From the NCBI GenBank assembly GCA_016287565.1, contig JAEFAM010000005.1, positions 1 through 64,000 of the forward strand: a stretch of DNA of 64,000 nucleotides. The letters run 5' to 3'. The notes below the pieces were generated by a model. It saw nothing but the letters and a program-made list of their open reading frames with translations, was not told the origin of the DNA and did no database searches. This DNA comes from Clostridia bacterium. GTDB lineage: Bacteria; Bacillota; Clostridia; UBA1212; UBA1255. This document shows, in pieces, positions 51,336 through 58,983 of this stretch (its first letter is position 1; each line of letters opens with the position of its first letter). The translations under genes and the position numbers were made by a program.

Positions 51336-53051
51336 TCATTCCTCCAGATCAGCCTGGTTGTTCTGGTTCTCGCCCAGGGCGATATCCATTATCACGGGCA
51401 GCACCATTGGATTGCGCTTGGTCTGCTCGTAAACGTAATCGTGGATGGCGTCCCTGATGACCGTCTTCTTGTAGGCCCAGTCACGCTTGCCTCCGTAAAT
51501 GTCTCCTCTGGAAAGCGCGTCCCTGGCGGTCTCCTTGATGTGCTCGATGATATCTTCGGATTCGCGCATGTACACGAAGCCTCTGGAGATAACGTCTGGC
51601 CCCGCCATCAGCGCGCCGGTCCTGGAATCGACGGTCATCACCACTGCGATAAGTCCGTCTTCCGCCAGATGCTTTCTGTCTCTTAAAACGATGCTGCCCA
51701 CGTCGCCTACTCCCAGGCCGTCGATGAGCACGTTGCCCGCCTGCACCATTTCGTCGCAGCGCACCGATTCTCCTTCGAATTCAAGCACTCTGCCGTTCTC
51801 CAGGATGAAGCAGTTCTCCTCGGGGATACCCAGCTCCACGGCAATGTTTTTATGCCGCATCAGGTGCCTGTACTCTCCGTGCACCGGGCAGAAAAATTTG
51901 GGCTTGACGATGGTCTGTATGAGCTTCAGTTCCTCTTCGCAGGCGTGGCCGGAAACGTGTACTTCCGCCAGTGATTTATGGATGACGGTGGCGCCCCGTT
52001 TGCACAGTTCGTCGATCATTCTGGCGATGGGCTTTTCGTTGCCCGGGATGGGGCTCGCCGAGATAATTACGGTGTCGCCGGGGACAATGTCTATCTGCCT
52101 GTGCGTTGCCACGGCCATCCGGGTCAACGCGGACAGCGGCTCTCCCTGGCTGCCGGTGGTGATTATGACCAGTTCTTCCGGCGGGTAGTTGTCGATCTCC
52201 TCCAGGTCGATGAGCACGTCCGTATCCGTGATGTAGCCCTTCTCGATGGCAACGTCGATGACGTTGACCATGCTCCTGCCGCAGATGACGCATTTGCGCC
52301 CGAACTTTACGGCGGTGTTGATGATCTGCTGGACCCTGGAAACGTTGGACGAGAACGTTGCCACGATAATGCGGCCCTTCGTCCTGGCAAATATCTCTTC
52401 GAAGGTGCGGCCTACCGTGCGTTCCGACATGGTAAACCCTCTGTGCTCCGCGTTAGTGCTGTCCGACATGAGCAGCAGCACGCCTTTTTCGCCCAGTTCC
52501 GCCATGCGCATCAGATCGATGGGCTGCCCTTCTATGGGAGTGTAGTCCACCTTGAAGTCTCCGGTGTGAAGGATTATGCCGCAGGGCGTGATTATGGCCA
52601 GTGCTGCGGAGTCCACGATGCTGTGGTTGGTCCTTATGAACTCCACGCAGAAATCGCCTTTGATGACCATCTCTCCGTAATGCATCTCAATCATTTCGAT
52701 GCCGGAGGTGCTCATACCCTCTTCTTCCAGTTTCTTCTCCACCAGGCCCAGAGTGAATTTGGTACCGTATATGGGAACGTTTATCTCTTTGAAAAGGTAC
52801 GGAATGGCACCGATGTGGTCCTCATGGCCGTGCGTAAGGAAAAGGCCCCGGATCTTCTGCTTGTTCTCCGTAAGATAAGTCATATCAGGTATGACCGCGT
52901 CAACGCCGGGCATATCCAGGTCGGGGAACGCCACGCCGCAGTCAACGATGATCATGTCGGAATCCGTTTCAAATACAGTCAGGTTCTTTCCTATCTCACG
53001 GATACCGCCCAGCGGAATTACTCTAAGTTTTCTATTTCTGTTAGGCAACAT
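51336..53051 (-). CDS. rnj: Ribonuclease J
   Basis: Metallo-beta-lactamase-fold ribonuclease with endo- and 5'-exonuclease activity, central to mRNA turnover and rRNA maturation in Bacillota. It has 571 residues. Zinc site HGHEDH at 74-79; PVHGEYRHLMRHK near 390 in the beta-CASP region; C-terminal domain follows. ATG follows AGGAGG by eight bases. Only one copy is seen here, so J1 versus J2 cannot be assigned. It heads rnj-tmcAL-prfC. Confidence 0.96.
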   Translation of the reverse strand: MLPNRNRKLRVIPLGGIREIGKNLTVFETDSDMIIVDCGVAFPDLDMPGVDAVIPDMTYLTENKQKIRGLFLTHGHEDHIGAIPYLFKEINVPIYGTKFTLGLVEKKLEEEGMSTSGIEMIEMHYGEMVIKGDFCVEFIRTNHSIVDSAALAIITPCGIILHTGDFKVDYTPIEGQPIDLMRMAELGEKGVLLLMSDSTNAEHRGFTMSERTVGRTFEEIFARTKGRIIVATFSSNVSRVQQIINTAVKFGRKCVICGRSMVNVIDVAIEKGYITDTDVLIDLEEIDNYPPEELVIITTGSQGEPLSALTRMAVATHRQIDIVPGDTVIISASPIPGNEKPIARMIDELCKRGATVIHKSLAEVHVSGHACEEELKLIQTIVKPKFFCPVHGEYRHLMRHKNIAVELGIPEENCFILENGRVLEFEGESVRCDEMVQAGNVLIDGLGVGDVGSIVLRDRKHLAEDGLIAVVMTVDSRTGALMAGPDVISRGFVYMRESEDIIEHIKETARDALSRGDIYGGKRDWAYKKTVIRDAIHDYVYEQTKRNPMVLPVIMDIALGENQNNQADLEE

Positions 53052-53132
53052 TCAACCAGCCTCCTGATCAGTTCGGTAACGATCTTAAAGCAACAACGCC
53101 AATATCGAACACGCTTTTTTATTTACGCCGCC

Positions 53133-53141
53133 ATTATATCA
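53133..53141 (-). promoter_or_regulatory. Extended -10 promoter of rnj
   Basis: Minus-strand TGATATAAT: TGn plus consensus -10, about 85 bases before the rnj start. No clear -35. Confidence 0.6.
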
Positions 53142-53265
53142 CAGGGCCCCGGGAAAAAGGAATACGTTATATTTAAAAAAATCCGAAATTTTTTGTGTTA
53201 AAAATATGACCGCAGGCGGCAGAACAAGGCGCTCCTGGCATTTGAAATTTTTCTGAAAATTATAG

Positions 53266-53294
53266 TTGCATTATTTTCTCGCCGGTGGTAGAAT
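53266..53294 (+). promoter_or_regulatory. Promoter of tRNA-Gln
   Basis: TTGCAT (53266-53271), 17 bp, TAGAAT (53289-53294) preceded by TGG. Transcription would start about 24 bases before the mature tRNA. Confidence 0.7.
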
Positions 53295-53324
53295 ACGCGT
53301 TGCCGAAAGAAAAAACGGCATGAT

Positions 53325-53395
53325 TGCGGAATTGTGTAATGGCAGCACGAATGACTCTGACTCATTTTGTCTGGGTTCGAATCCTAGTTCCGCAG
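53325..53395 (+). tRNA. tRNA-Gln (anticodon CTG)
   Basis: Complete cloverleaf: 7-bp acceptor TGCGGAA (53325-53331) / TTCCGCA (53388-53394), discriminator G53395; 4-bp D stem; anticodon stem AATGA (53350-53354) / TCATT (53362-53366) with loop CTCTGAC giving anticodon CTG at 53357-53359; T loop TTCGAAT (53376-53382) on a 5-bp stem. The 3' CCA is not encoded. It reads CAG codons. It is a single tRNA with its own promoter and a terminator 3 bp downstream. Confidence 0.97.
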
Positions 53396-53398
53396 CTG

Positions 53399-53436
53399 AA
53401 AAAACGCGTGGTCTGGCTTACAGATCACGCGTTTTT
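53399..53436. terminator. Bidirectional intrinsic terminator shared by tRNA-Gln and the surface-protein gene
   Basis: A long stem: AAAAACGCGTG (53400-53410) pairs with CACGCGTTTTT (53426-53436), extended by five inner pairs around the loop GCTTA (53416-53420). T-runs flank it on both strands, so it can stop transcription from either side. Confidence 0.88.
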
Positions 53437-53440
53437 GAAT

Positions 53441-53613
53441 GATGCGTGCTTCTCACATGATGTGTGCCCTTCGGGCAAAGATGCGTGCTTCGCACATGAT
53501 GCCTGCCCTGACGGGCAAATGATGCGCGCTTCGCGCATGATGACGTTCGCTTCGCTCACTAATACAGCGGTATCAATCCATCATCAGCGCAGCGACATCA
53601 TCAGCGCAGCGCC
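53441..53613. repeat. Tandem array of short hairpins (ATGAT-flanked) with terminal direct repeats
   Basis: Three units of about 40 bp start at 53441, 53480 and 53521. Each holds hairpin A (GATGCG... ATGAT, stem GTGC-TTC-GCAC or GCGC-TTC-GCGC) and a second hairpin B (for example GCCCTTCGGGC with a UUCG loop, 53466-53476). The right end is two 17-bp direct repeats starting ATCATCAGCGCAGCG (53580-53596, 53597-53613). The array fills the space between the terminator and the stop codon of the minus-strand gene. Confidence 0.85.
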
Positions 53614-53614
53614 A

Positions 53615-54988
53615 TTATTTCTTCTTCTTTTTTATCACCAGCAGCGCAACTACGGCGGCGGCAACGACTACGACACCGGCAACGATACCGATGATAAGGC
53701 CGGGATTGACGCCGCTCTTTTCGTTGACGTCAACTTCTTTGGGCGCCTCGGTAGCCGGCACTTCCGTGGCAACGTACGTAGGCGGAACGTAGGTGGGCGG
53801 CACGGGAGATGTGTACGGGGTGGCGGCGGTGGCGGGCGCTTTGGTGGGAGTAGCCTCCGGTGTCGGGAACGCGGCGTTTCCTTCGGCCAGCCACTTCTCA
53901 CCGAACGCCTTGGCGTCGGCTTCGGTGGCGAAGAAAGCTATGTAATACAGTTCATACTCGCAATGGGCGTTGGAGGGCGATAAGGGGTCCAGGCGTGAAT
54001 CGGCCAGGTAGCCTTTCCAGTTCTTGTTCTTGCCCATATTGACCGTAACGTACTGGCAGTCGTCGGTGTTGGCGTAGGTGAACTTCATATCCTTGGGCTC
54101 GTCGAATCCCATGTTTTCATCTGTCTGGAAGAAGAACTGTCCGTTCCTCCCCGCCTCGGAAACGTTAAAGCGGACGCCGATCTGGAGATATTTATAAATC
54201 TCGGAATTGACCTCGTATGCCTCGTCGTCCATACCCACCTGCCCCAGAGGAAGCCCGAAGTACGGGTCGCCGGTAGCTTCCATAACGATGACTTCGCACT
54301 TTTTGTCCGGGTCGAAATCGATCGATTCGATCTCGTTTCCGCTTGACGGGAAGAAAGTGCCGTCGAGGAATCTTTCGTCGTCATCGAATGCGAAAATGAC
54401 GGGGGGAACGTCGGAGGACTGCTCGGGTTCTTTGGTAGGCGTCGCAGGCAATTCGCTGCCGGAAGCGTTGTAATAGACTTCCAGGTCCATATTGAAGGGG
54501 GTGGTCATCTTGACGATGGTGCCGTCAGCAAGTTTGCAGAGGAACGTATATTTATGGACGCCCTCCAGTCCGGAAGCGTCTACAGTGATCCAGTAGCGGG
54601 AGCAGTACTCGAAGCCCTGTGAAGTGGCCGCGTTGACAACGTCCTCGCCGGTGGTGGCCTTTTGATCGGGGCTCATCTGGGGAACTCCGTCATCCACCAT
54701 ATAGCCGAAGGAATCGATGTCCTGGCTGCCGGCCACCCAGCCTCTCACGCCGAAACTCTCGGCGGGGCCGTTGATCACGGAATCGTGGTCGGTCAGATAG
54801 TCCGCGCCCTGGCCGTCTACGCCTACGACTTCGTTGTTGATCATCACGGAGTCGAATACCACGACGAATTTATTTTCATCGTCTACATAGTCGAAATAGT
54901 CTGTGACAGTATCGTCCGCGAAAGTGTGGATCAGCGCCATTGACGCCGCAATGGCAAGTACGAGAACGACCGATAGCAGTTTTTTCAT
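53615..54988 (-). CDS. Cell-surface protein with signal peptide, Pro/Thr stalk and C-terminal anchor
   Basis: 457 residues from the ATG at 54986-54988, seven bases after GGAGGT (an in-frame TTG five codons upstream is less likely because it lies in the ribosome binding site). Signal peptide at 1-24, two extracellular domains, the second with DPYFGLPLGQVGMDDEAYEV and a beta-rich galactose-binding-like pattern similar to a segment of the 1011-residue lipoprotein. Then a Thr/Pro-rich linker (about 365-415), a hydrophobic helix (about 425-450) and a KKKKK stop-transfer tail. Function unknown. The promoter is a perfect consensus, so it is probably abundant. Confidence 0.86.
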   Translation of the reverse strand: MKKLLSVVLVLAIAASMALIHTFADDTVTDYFDYVDDENKFVVVFDSVMINNEVVGVDGQGADYLTDHDSVINGPAESFGVRGWVAGSQDIDSFGYMVDDGVPQMSPDQKATTGEDVVNAATSQGFEYCSRYWITVDASGLEGVHKYTFLCKLADGTIVKMTTPFNMDLEVYYNASGSELPATPTKEPEQSSDVPPVIFAFDDDERFLDGTFFPSSGNEIESIDFDPDKKCEVIVMEATGDPYFGLPLGQVGMDDEAYEVNSEIYKYLQIGVRFNVSEAGRNGQFFFQTDENMGFDEPKDMKFTYANTDDCQYVTVNMGKNKNWKGYLADSRLDPLSPSNAHCEYELYYIAFFATEADAKAFGEKWLAEGNAAFPTPEATPTKAPATAATPYTSPVPPTYVPPTYVATEVPATEAPKEVDVNEKSGVNPGLIIGIVAGVVVVAAAVVALLVIKKKKK

Positions 54989-55026
54989 CTGTCCGACCTC
55001 CAAAAAAGTTTTAAAAGTATGATGAA

Positions 55027-55055
55027 ATTATAAACTTTCCGTCAAAACGTGTCAA
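55027..55055 (-). promoter_or_regulatory. Perfect consensus promoter of the surface-protein gene
   Basis: Minus strand: TTGACA (55050-55055), 17 bp, TATAAT (55027-55032). Both hexamers and spacing are exactly consensus, the best promoter in the window. Confidence 0.92.
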
Positions 55056-55087
55056 ACGGGATCTTCGCGCCATCAGGGCGGCCGGTA

Positions 55088-55116
55088 TTTACAAAACACC
55101 GCGAGACAGGTATAAT
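55088..55116 (+). promoter_or_regulatory. Promoter of glpK
   Basis: TTTACA (55088-55093), 17 bp, TATAAT (55111-55116); about 50 bases of leader with AAAGGAG before the start. Confidence 0.82.
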
Positions 55117-55173
55117 TTGACCAGACTACCCGGGTACGCATCCTACAATTTGTAAAAGGAGAATAAATTCAAT

Positions 55174-56655
55174 ATGAAAAAGTACATTCTTGCGTTGGAC
55201 GAAGGAACCACGAGCGCCAGAGCGATATTGTTCGACAAAAACATGAACGTCGTCTCCATAGCTCAGAACGAATTCCCCCAGATATTCCCGAAGCCGGGCT
55301 GGGTGGAGCAGAATCCCCTTGAAATCTACGCCAGCCAGTATGCGGCGATGACCGAATGCGTTGCCCTTTCAGGAGCGGCCCCCGAGGAGATCGCGGCCGT
55401 AGGCATCACCAACCAGCGCGAGACCACCATTGTCTGGGAAAAGAGCACCGGGCGGCCCGTGTTCAACGCCATCGTGTGGCAATGCCGCCGCACCGCCGGC
55501 ATATGCGAAAAGCTTGAAGAAGCCGGGCTTGCCGATAAGATCGCGGAAAAGACGGGGCTCAAGATCGACGCCTATTTCAGCGGCACCAAGATCAAGTGGA
55601 TCCTGGACAACGTAGAAGGCGCCCGTGAAAAAGCGGAAGCGGGAGAACTGCTGTTCGGCACCGTGGACACCTGGCTCATGTGGAAACTCTCCTCCGGCCG
55701 CATCCATCTGACGGACCACACCAACGCCTCCCGCACCATGCTGTACAACCTCCGCACCGGAGACTGGGACGAGGAGCTGCTCAAGATACTGGGCATCCCC
55801 CGCTCCATGCTGCCCGGGATCGCCCCCAGCGGCCACCTGTACGGAAACATTGACTTCCTGGGAGTTTCCCTGCCCGTATGCGGCGTTGCCGGAGACCAGC
55901 AGTCCGCGCTGTTCGGTCAATGCTGTTTCGCGCCCGGCGAGATGAAGAACACCTACGGCACCGGCTGCTTCCTGCTGGCCAACACCGGCAGCGACATCGT
56001 GCGCAGCAAGAGCGGCCTCATCACCACGGTGGCGGCAACGCTTGACGGAGAAGCTCGCGAGTACGCGCTGGAAGGCAGCGTTTTCGTAGGCGGCGCCGTT
56101 ATCAAATGGCTCCGCGACAGCATGAAGCTTATCGATGAAGCTCACGACAGCGAATATTTCGCCAGAAAGATAAAGGACACCGGCGGCGTATATATGGTAC
56201 CGGCCTTCAGCGGCCTTGGCGCTCCCTACTGGGATATGCACGCCCAGGGCACCATAGTGGGAGTCACCGGCGGAACGGGACGCGCCCACATCATAAGAGC
56301 GGCGCTGGAATCCATCGCGTATCAGACGGAAGACGTTATCCGGTCCGTTTCATCGGATATGGACAAACCTCCCGTGTCCCTTAAAGTCGACGGAGGCGCT
56401 TCTGCCAACGGCTTCCTGATGCAGTTCCAGGCGGATATTTCAGGCCTCGACGTGGTGCGGGCGGATATGAAGGAAGCCACCGCTGCAGGCGCGGCTTATC
56501 TGGCGGGATTGACCTGCGGATTCTTTAAAGACCGCGAAGAGATCAAGGCGCTGGCCTCGGCGGCGAAGATATTCTCCCCCGAAATGGACAACGATACCAG
56601 AAAGCAGAAGCTGGACGGATGGCACAGAGCCATAAAGGCCTGCAGAGCCTATTGA
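55174..56655 (+). CDS. glpK: Glycerol kinase
   Basis: Phosphorylates glycerol to sn-glycerol 3-phosphate. It has 493 residues of the FGGY family. N-terminal phosphate loop [14 protein letters not shown]; glycerol-binding [14 protein letters not shown] near 78; [24 protein letters not shown] near 265; and FGGY signature 2 region [19 protein letters not shown] near 403 (shown as [11 protein letters not shown]). Full length without interruption. glpF, glpD and glpA are not adjacent; a monoacylglycerol-lipase-like gene follows 47 bp later. Confidence 0.97.
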   Translation: MKKYILALDEGTTSARAILFDKNMNVVSIAQNEFPQIFPKPGWVEQNPLEIYASQYAAMTECVALSGAAPEEIAAVGITNQRETTIVWEKSTGRPVFNAIVWQCRRTAGICEKLEEAGLADKIAEKTGLKIDAYFSGTKIKWILDNVEGAREKAEAGELLFGTVDTWLMWKLSSGRIHLTDHTNASRTMLYNLRTGDWDEELLKILGIPRSMLPGIAPSGHLYGNIDFLGVSLPVCGVAGDQQSALFGQCCFAPGEMKNTYGTGCFLLANTGSDIVRSKSGLITTVAATLDGEAREYALEGSVFVGGAVIKWLRDSMKLIDEAHDSEYFARKIKDTGGVYMVPAFSGLGAPYWDMHAQGTIVGVTGGTGRAHIIRAALESIAYQTEDVIRSVSSDMDKPPVSLKVDGGASANGFLMQFQADISGLDVVRADMKEATAAGAAYLAGLTCGFFKDREEIKALASAAKIFSPEMDNDTRKQKLDGWHRAIKACRAY

Positions 56656-56702
56656 CGAAGCGAAAAGCGTGAAGCCCGGACCGGCCGGAAGGAGCGAGTC
56701 AG

Positions 56703-57623
56703 ATGGAAAAAAAAGAATTCTCGGCAATGTCTTCGGACGAAAAGCATCTCCTTAAGGGAGTAGTATACGTGCCTGACGGGCGGCCCAAAGGGCTGATCCA
56801 GGTGATCCACGGCATGGCGGAGCACATAGGCAGGTACGACTACTTTATGACGAAATGCTGCGAGGACGGCTGGCTCGTTTTCGGGTACGACAATCTCGGC
56901 CACGGCCGCACAGCCATCGGGGACGGAGAGCTGGGCTTCATCGCTAAAAAGGACGGCTGGAAATATCTGGTCAAGGACGTTCAGATATTCAAGGAAGCGG
57001 TGGTGAAAGAGTACGGCATAAGCCATCCGTACGTTCTCATCGGCCACAGCATGGGATCGTTTATTGCCCGCCACTCCGCCGTGTCCAATCCCAGGCCGGA
57101 TAAACTGATCCTGCTGGGTACCGGCGGACCTCAGTCCGGCGCAGGAGCCGCGGCCGCCCTTGCCCGGACGCTCAGCGCGGTGAAGGGCCCCGAGCGCAAT
57201 TCCAAAATGCTGGAGAAGATCATGTTCAAAGGCTACAACGACCGGTTCAGGGACGAGCCGGACGCGGACGAATACAGCTGGCTCTCCAACGACAAGAACG
57301 TCAGGATCAAATATATGACCGACAGGTTCTGCGGCCACCGTTTCAGCGTTTCGGCCCTGGGAGATCTGCTCAAGCTGGTGGAAAACACGGGAAAGAAGCA
57401 GTGCATCGACGCTACCTGCAAGACCATGCCCATATTCCTGGCTTCGGGAGAAAACGATCCCGTGGGAGACTACGGCGAAGGCGTTGCCAAGGTGGCCAGG
57501 ATGTTCCACGACAGCGGGGCCAAGATGCGGCTCAAACTGTATCCGGGCATGAGGCACGAGATATTGAACGATAGTTCCCGGGACGAAGTCATACGGGACA
57601 TTCTGGAATTCTGCGACAAATAA
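56703..57623 (+). CDS. Alpha/beta hydrolase, monoacylglycerol lipase-like
   Basis: 306 residues, serine hydrolase of the S33 / Hydrolase_4 group. Oxyanion region IHGMAEHIGRYDYF near 38, nucleophile elbow GHSMGS near 118-123, catalytic Asp in GENDPVGDYG near 262 and His in PGMRHEILND near 286. The HGxxEH motif is typical of monoacylglycerol lipases and lysophospholipases. No signal peptide. ATG follows GAAGGAGCGAG. Position directly after glpK supports glycerolipid breakdown, with released glycerol passed to GlpK; this is inference. Confidence 0.88.
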   Translation: MEKKEFSAMSSDEKHLLKGVVYVPDGRPKGLIQVIHGMAEHIGRYDYFMTKCCEDGWLVFGYDNLGHGRTAIGDGELGFIAKKDGWKYLVKDVQIFKEAVVKEYGISHPYVLIGHSMGSFIARHSAVSNPRPDKLILLGTGGPQSGAGAAAALARTLSAVKGPERNSKMLEKIMFKGYNDRFRDEPDADEYSWLSNDKNVRIKYMTDRFCGHRFSVSALGDLLKLVENTGKKQCIDATCKTMPIFLASGENDPVGDYGEGVAKVARMFHDSGAKMRLKLYPGMRHEILNDSSRDEVIRDILEFCDK

Positions 57624-57708
57624 CGAATAAACCTTGACGCTCCCCCTAAAGGAGCGGCGGACGGTTTTTAAAGACAGGTCAAGTACAGGTTAAAGACAGG
57701 TGACGACG

Positions 57709-58260
57709 ATGAAAAAGATAACATTGCTTGGAGACTCCATAAGACTTAATTACGAAAACAGAGTGAAAGAACTGCTGGGAGACGGATACGAAGTATTCAG
57801 GTACGACGACAACGGCAGATTCGCCCAGTACACGCTGCGGTCGCTGTTCGACTACCGCCCCTTTATAGAGGGCAGCGACGTGATCCACTGGAACAACGGC
57901 CACTGGGATCTATGCGACCTTTTCGGAGACGGTTCCTTCACCGATATCGGCCAGTACGCGGCAATGCTCCGTCGCATCGCCACGCTGCTGCTGAAGATCA
58001 CGCCCAACGTGGTATTCGCCACCACCACCCCCGTGAGACCCCAGAATCCGTACAATTCGAACGACGTGATCGACAGGTTCAACCGCGCGGCGATCGAGAC
58101 GCTGGAGCCCATGGGCGTCAGGATCAATGACCTCAACGCGGCGCTTCGGGGAGATATTGACCGTTACATCTGCGACGATCTAATCCACCTCACTCCGGAA
58201 GGCATCGAACTGTGCGCCGGAAAAGTGGTCGAAGCGGTGAAAAGCTTCGAGCTTCAGTGA
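57709..58260 (+). CDS. SGNH/GDSL-family hydrolase
   Basis: 183 residues from the ATG at 57709 (a GTG three codons upstream is possible). Block I GDSIRLNYENRV at about 7-18 holds the nucleophilic Ser; block III-like HWNNGHWDL near 65 holds the Asn; block V DLIHLTPEGIELC near 160 has the D-x-x-H pair. No signal peptide, so cytosolic; likely an esterase acting on small acyl or acetyl esters. It follows the lipase-like gene by 85 bp. Confidence 0.87.
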   Translation: MKKITLLGDSIRLNYENRVKELLGDGYEVFRYDDNGRFAQYTLRSLFDYRPFIEGSDVIHWNNGHWDLCDLFGDGSFTDIGQYAAMLRRIATLLLKITPNVVFATTTPVRPQNPYNSNDVIDRFNRAAIETLEPMGVRINDLNAALRGDIDRYICDDLIHLTPEGIELCAGKVVEAVKSFELQ

Positions 58261-58326
58261 CGGGCGGCGCGTTTTTAAAGCGTTTTCCATGTTATTTTAA
58301 ATTTTTATCTTTTGATCCGAAAAAGC

Positions 58327-58357
58327 GGAACTGAAGCCTTCTCCCGCGGGTCTGTAT
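58327..58357 (+). promoter_or_regulatory. Candidate ECF-type promoter upstream of the sigma factor gene
   Basis: GGAACT (58327-58332) and, 17 bp on, GTCTGTAT (58350-58357). GGAAC-type -35 boxes are typical of ECF sigma targets, often their own genes. The -10 element is group-specific, so this is tentative. Confidence 0.35.
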
Positions 58358-58431
58358 CAGTGAGGGTCGATTTTAAAACGGTCTGACCTCGAGGGGTTGA
58401 GCCCGGATCCGGAATCAGAGAAGGTGTTTTT

Positions 58432-58983
58432 TTGACCGACGGCGAGATCTTAAAAATGATATCAGCGCGTGATGAAAGCGGTCTGGCGGAGCTGGAGCGC
58501 AAGTATTCCGGCTATTGCCGCACCGTTGCGTTCAACGTTTTGGGAGACCGGGACGAGGCGGAAGAATGCGTCAACGACGCCTTTTTAAGGATCTGGAACG
58601 CCACTGGGAGAGAAACGCCCGAAAAGCTGAAACCCTACCTGGGCAAGACCGTCAGAAACATTGCCCTCAACCGCTACAGGGACAACAACAATTCCAGACA
58701 CCGTGTGCTTAGCGCCGCCGGGCCTCTGGAAGACGCGGACCGCCTGGCCGCGCCTGAGGTCAATTACGACCGCGCCATCACGGTGGCCGCGCTGATCAAC
58801 GAATTTCTGCACTCTCAGCCCGAGAAGAAACAGAAGCTCTTTGTAGCGAAATACTATTACGAAATGACGGATGAGGAGATCGCCTCCCTGCTGGGTATCC
58901 CCCGGGGCAGCGTCAAGTCCGGCATCAGCCGTATGAAAAAGGAACTTCGGAGCCGTTTCGAAGAGGAGGGCATCAGCGTATGA
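58432..58983 (+). CDS. ECF-family RNA polymerase sigma factor
   Basis: 183 residues, TTG start after AGAAGGTG. Sigma region 2 at about 20-85 (YSGYCRTVAFNVLGDRDEAEECVNDAFLRIW) given here as AFNVLGDRDEAEECVNDAF, and region 4 at about 125-178 with EMTDEEIASLLGIPRGSVKS, a clear helix-turn-helix. Typical of extracytoplasmic-function sigma factors that respond to envelope stress. The stop codon overlaps the start of the next gene by 4 bp (ATGA), the usual arrangement for a sigma and its membrane anti-sigma partner. Confidence 0.93.
   Translation: MTDGEILKMISARDESGLAELERKYSGYCRTVAFNVLGDRDEAEECVNDAFLRIWNATGRETPEKLKPYLGKTVRNIALNRYRDNNNSRHRVLSAAGPLEDADRLAAPEVNYDRAITVAALINEFLHSQPEKKQKLFVAKYYYEMTDEEIASLLGIPRGSVKSGISRMKKELRSRFEEEGISV

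Noticed and set aside
53441-53613. Possible CRISPR array
   Set aside because: Units are diverged, contain internal hairpins, have no regular unique spacers and no cas genes nearby.
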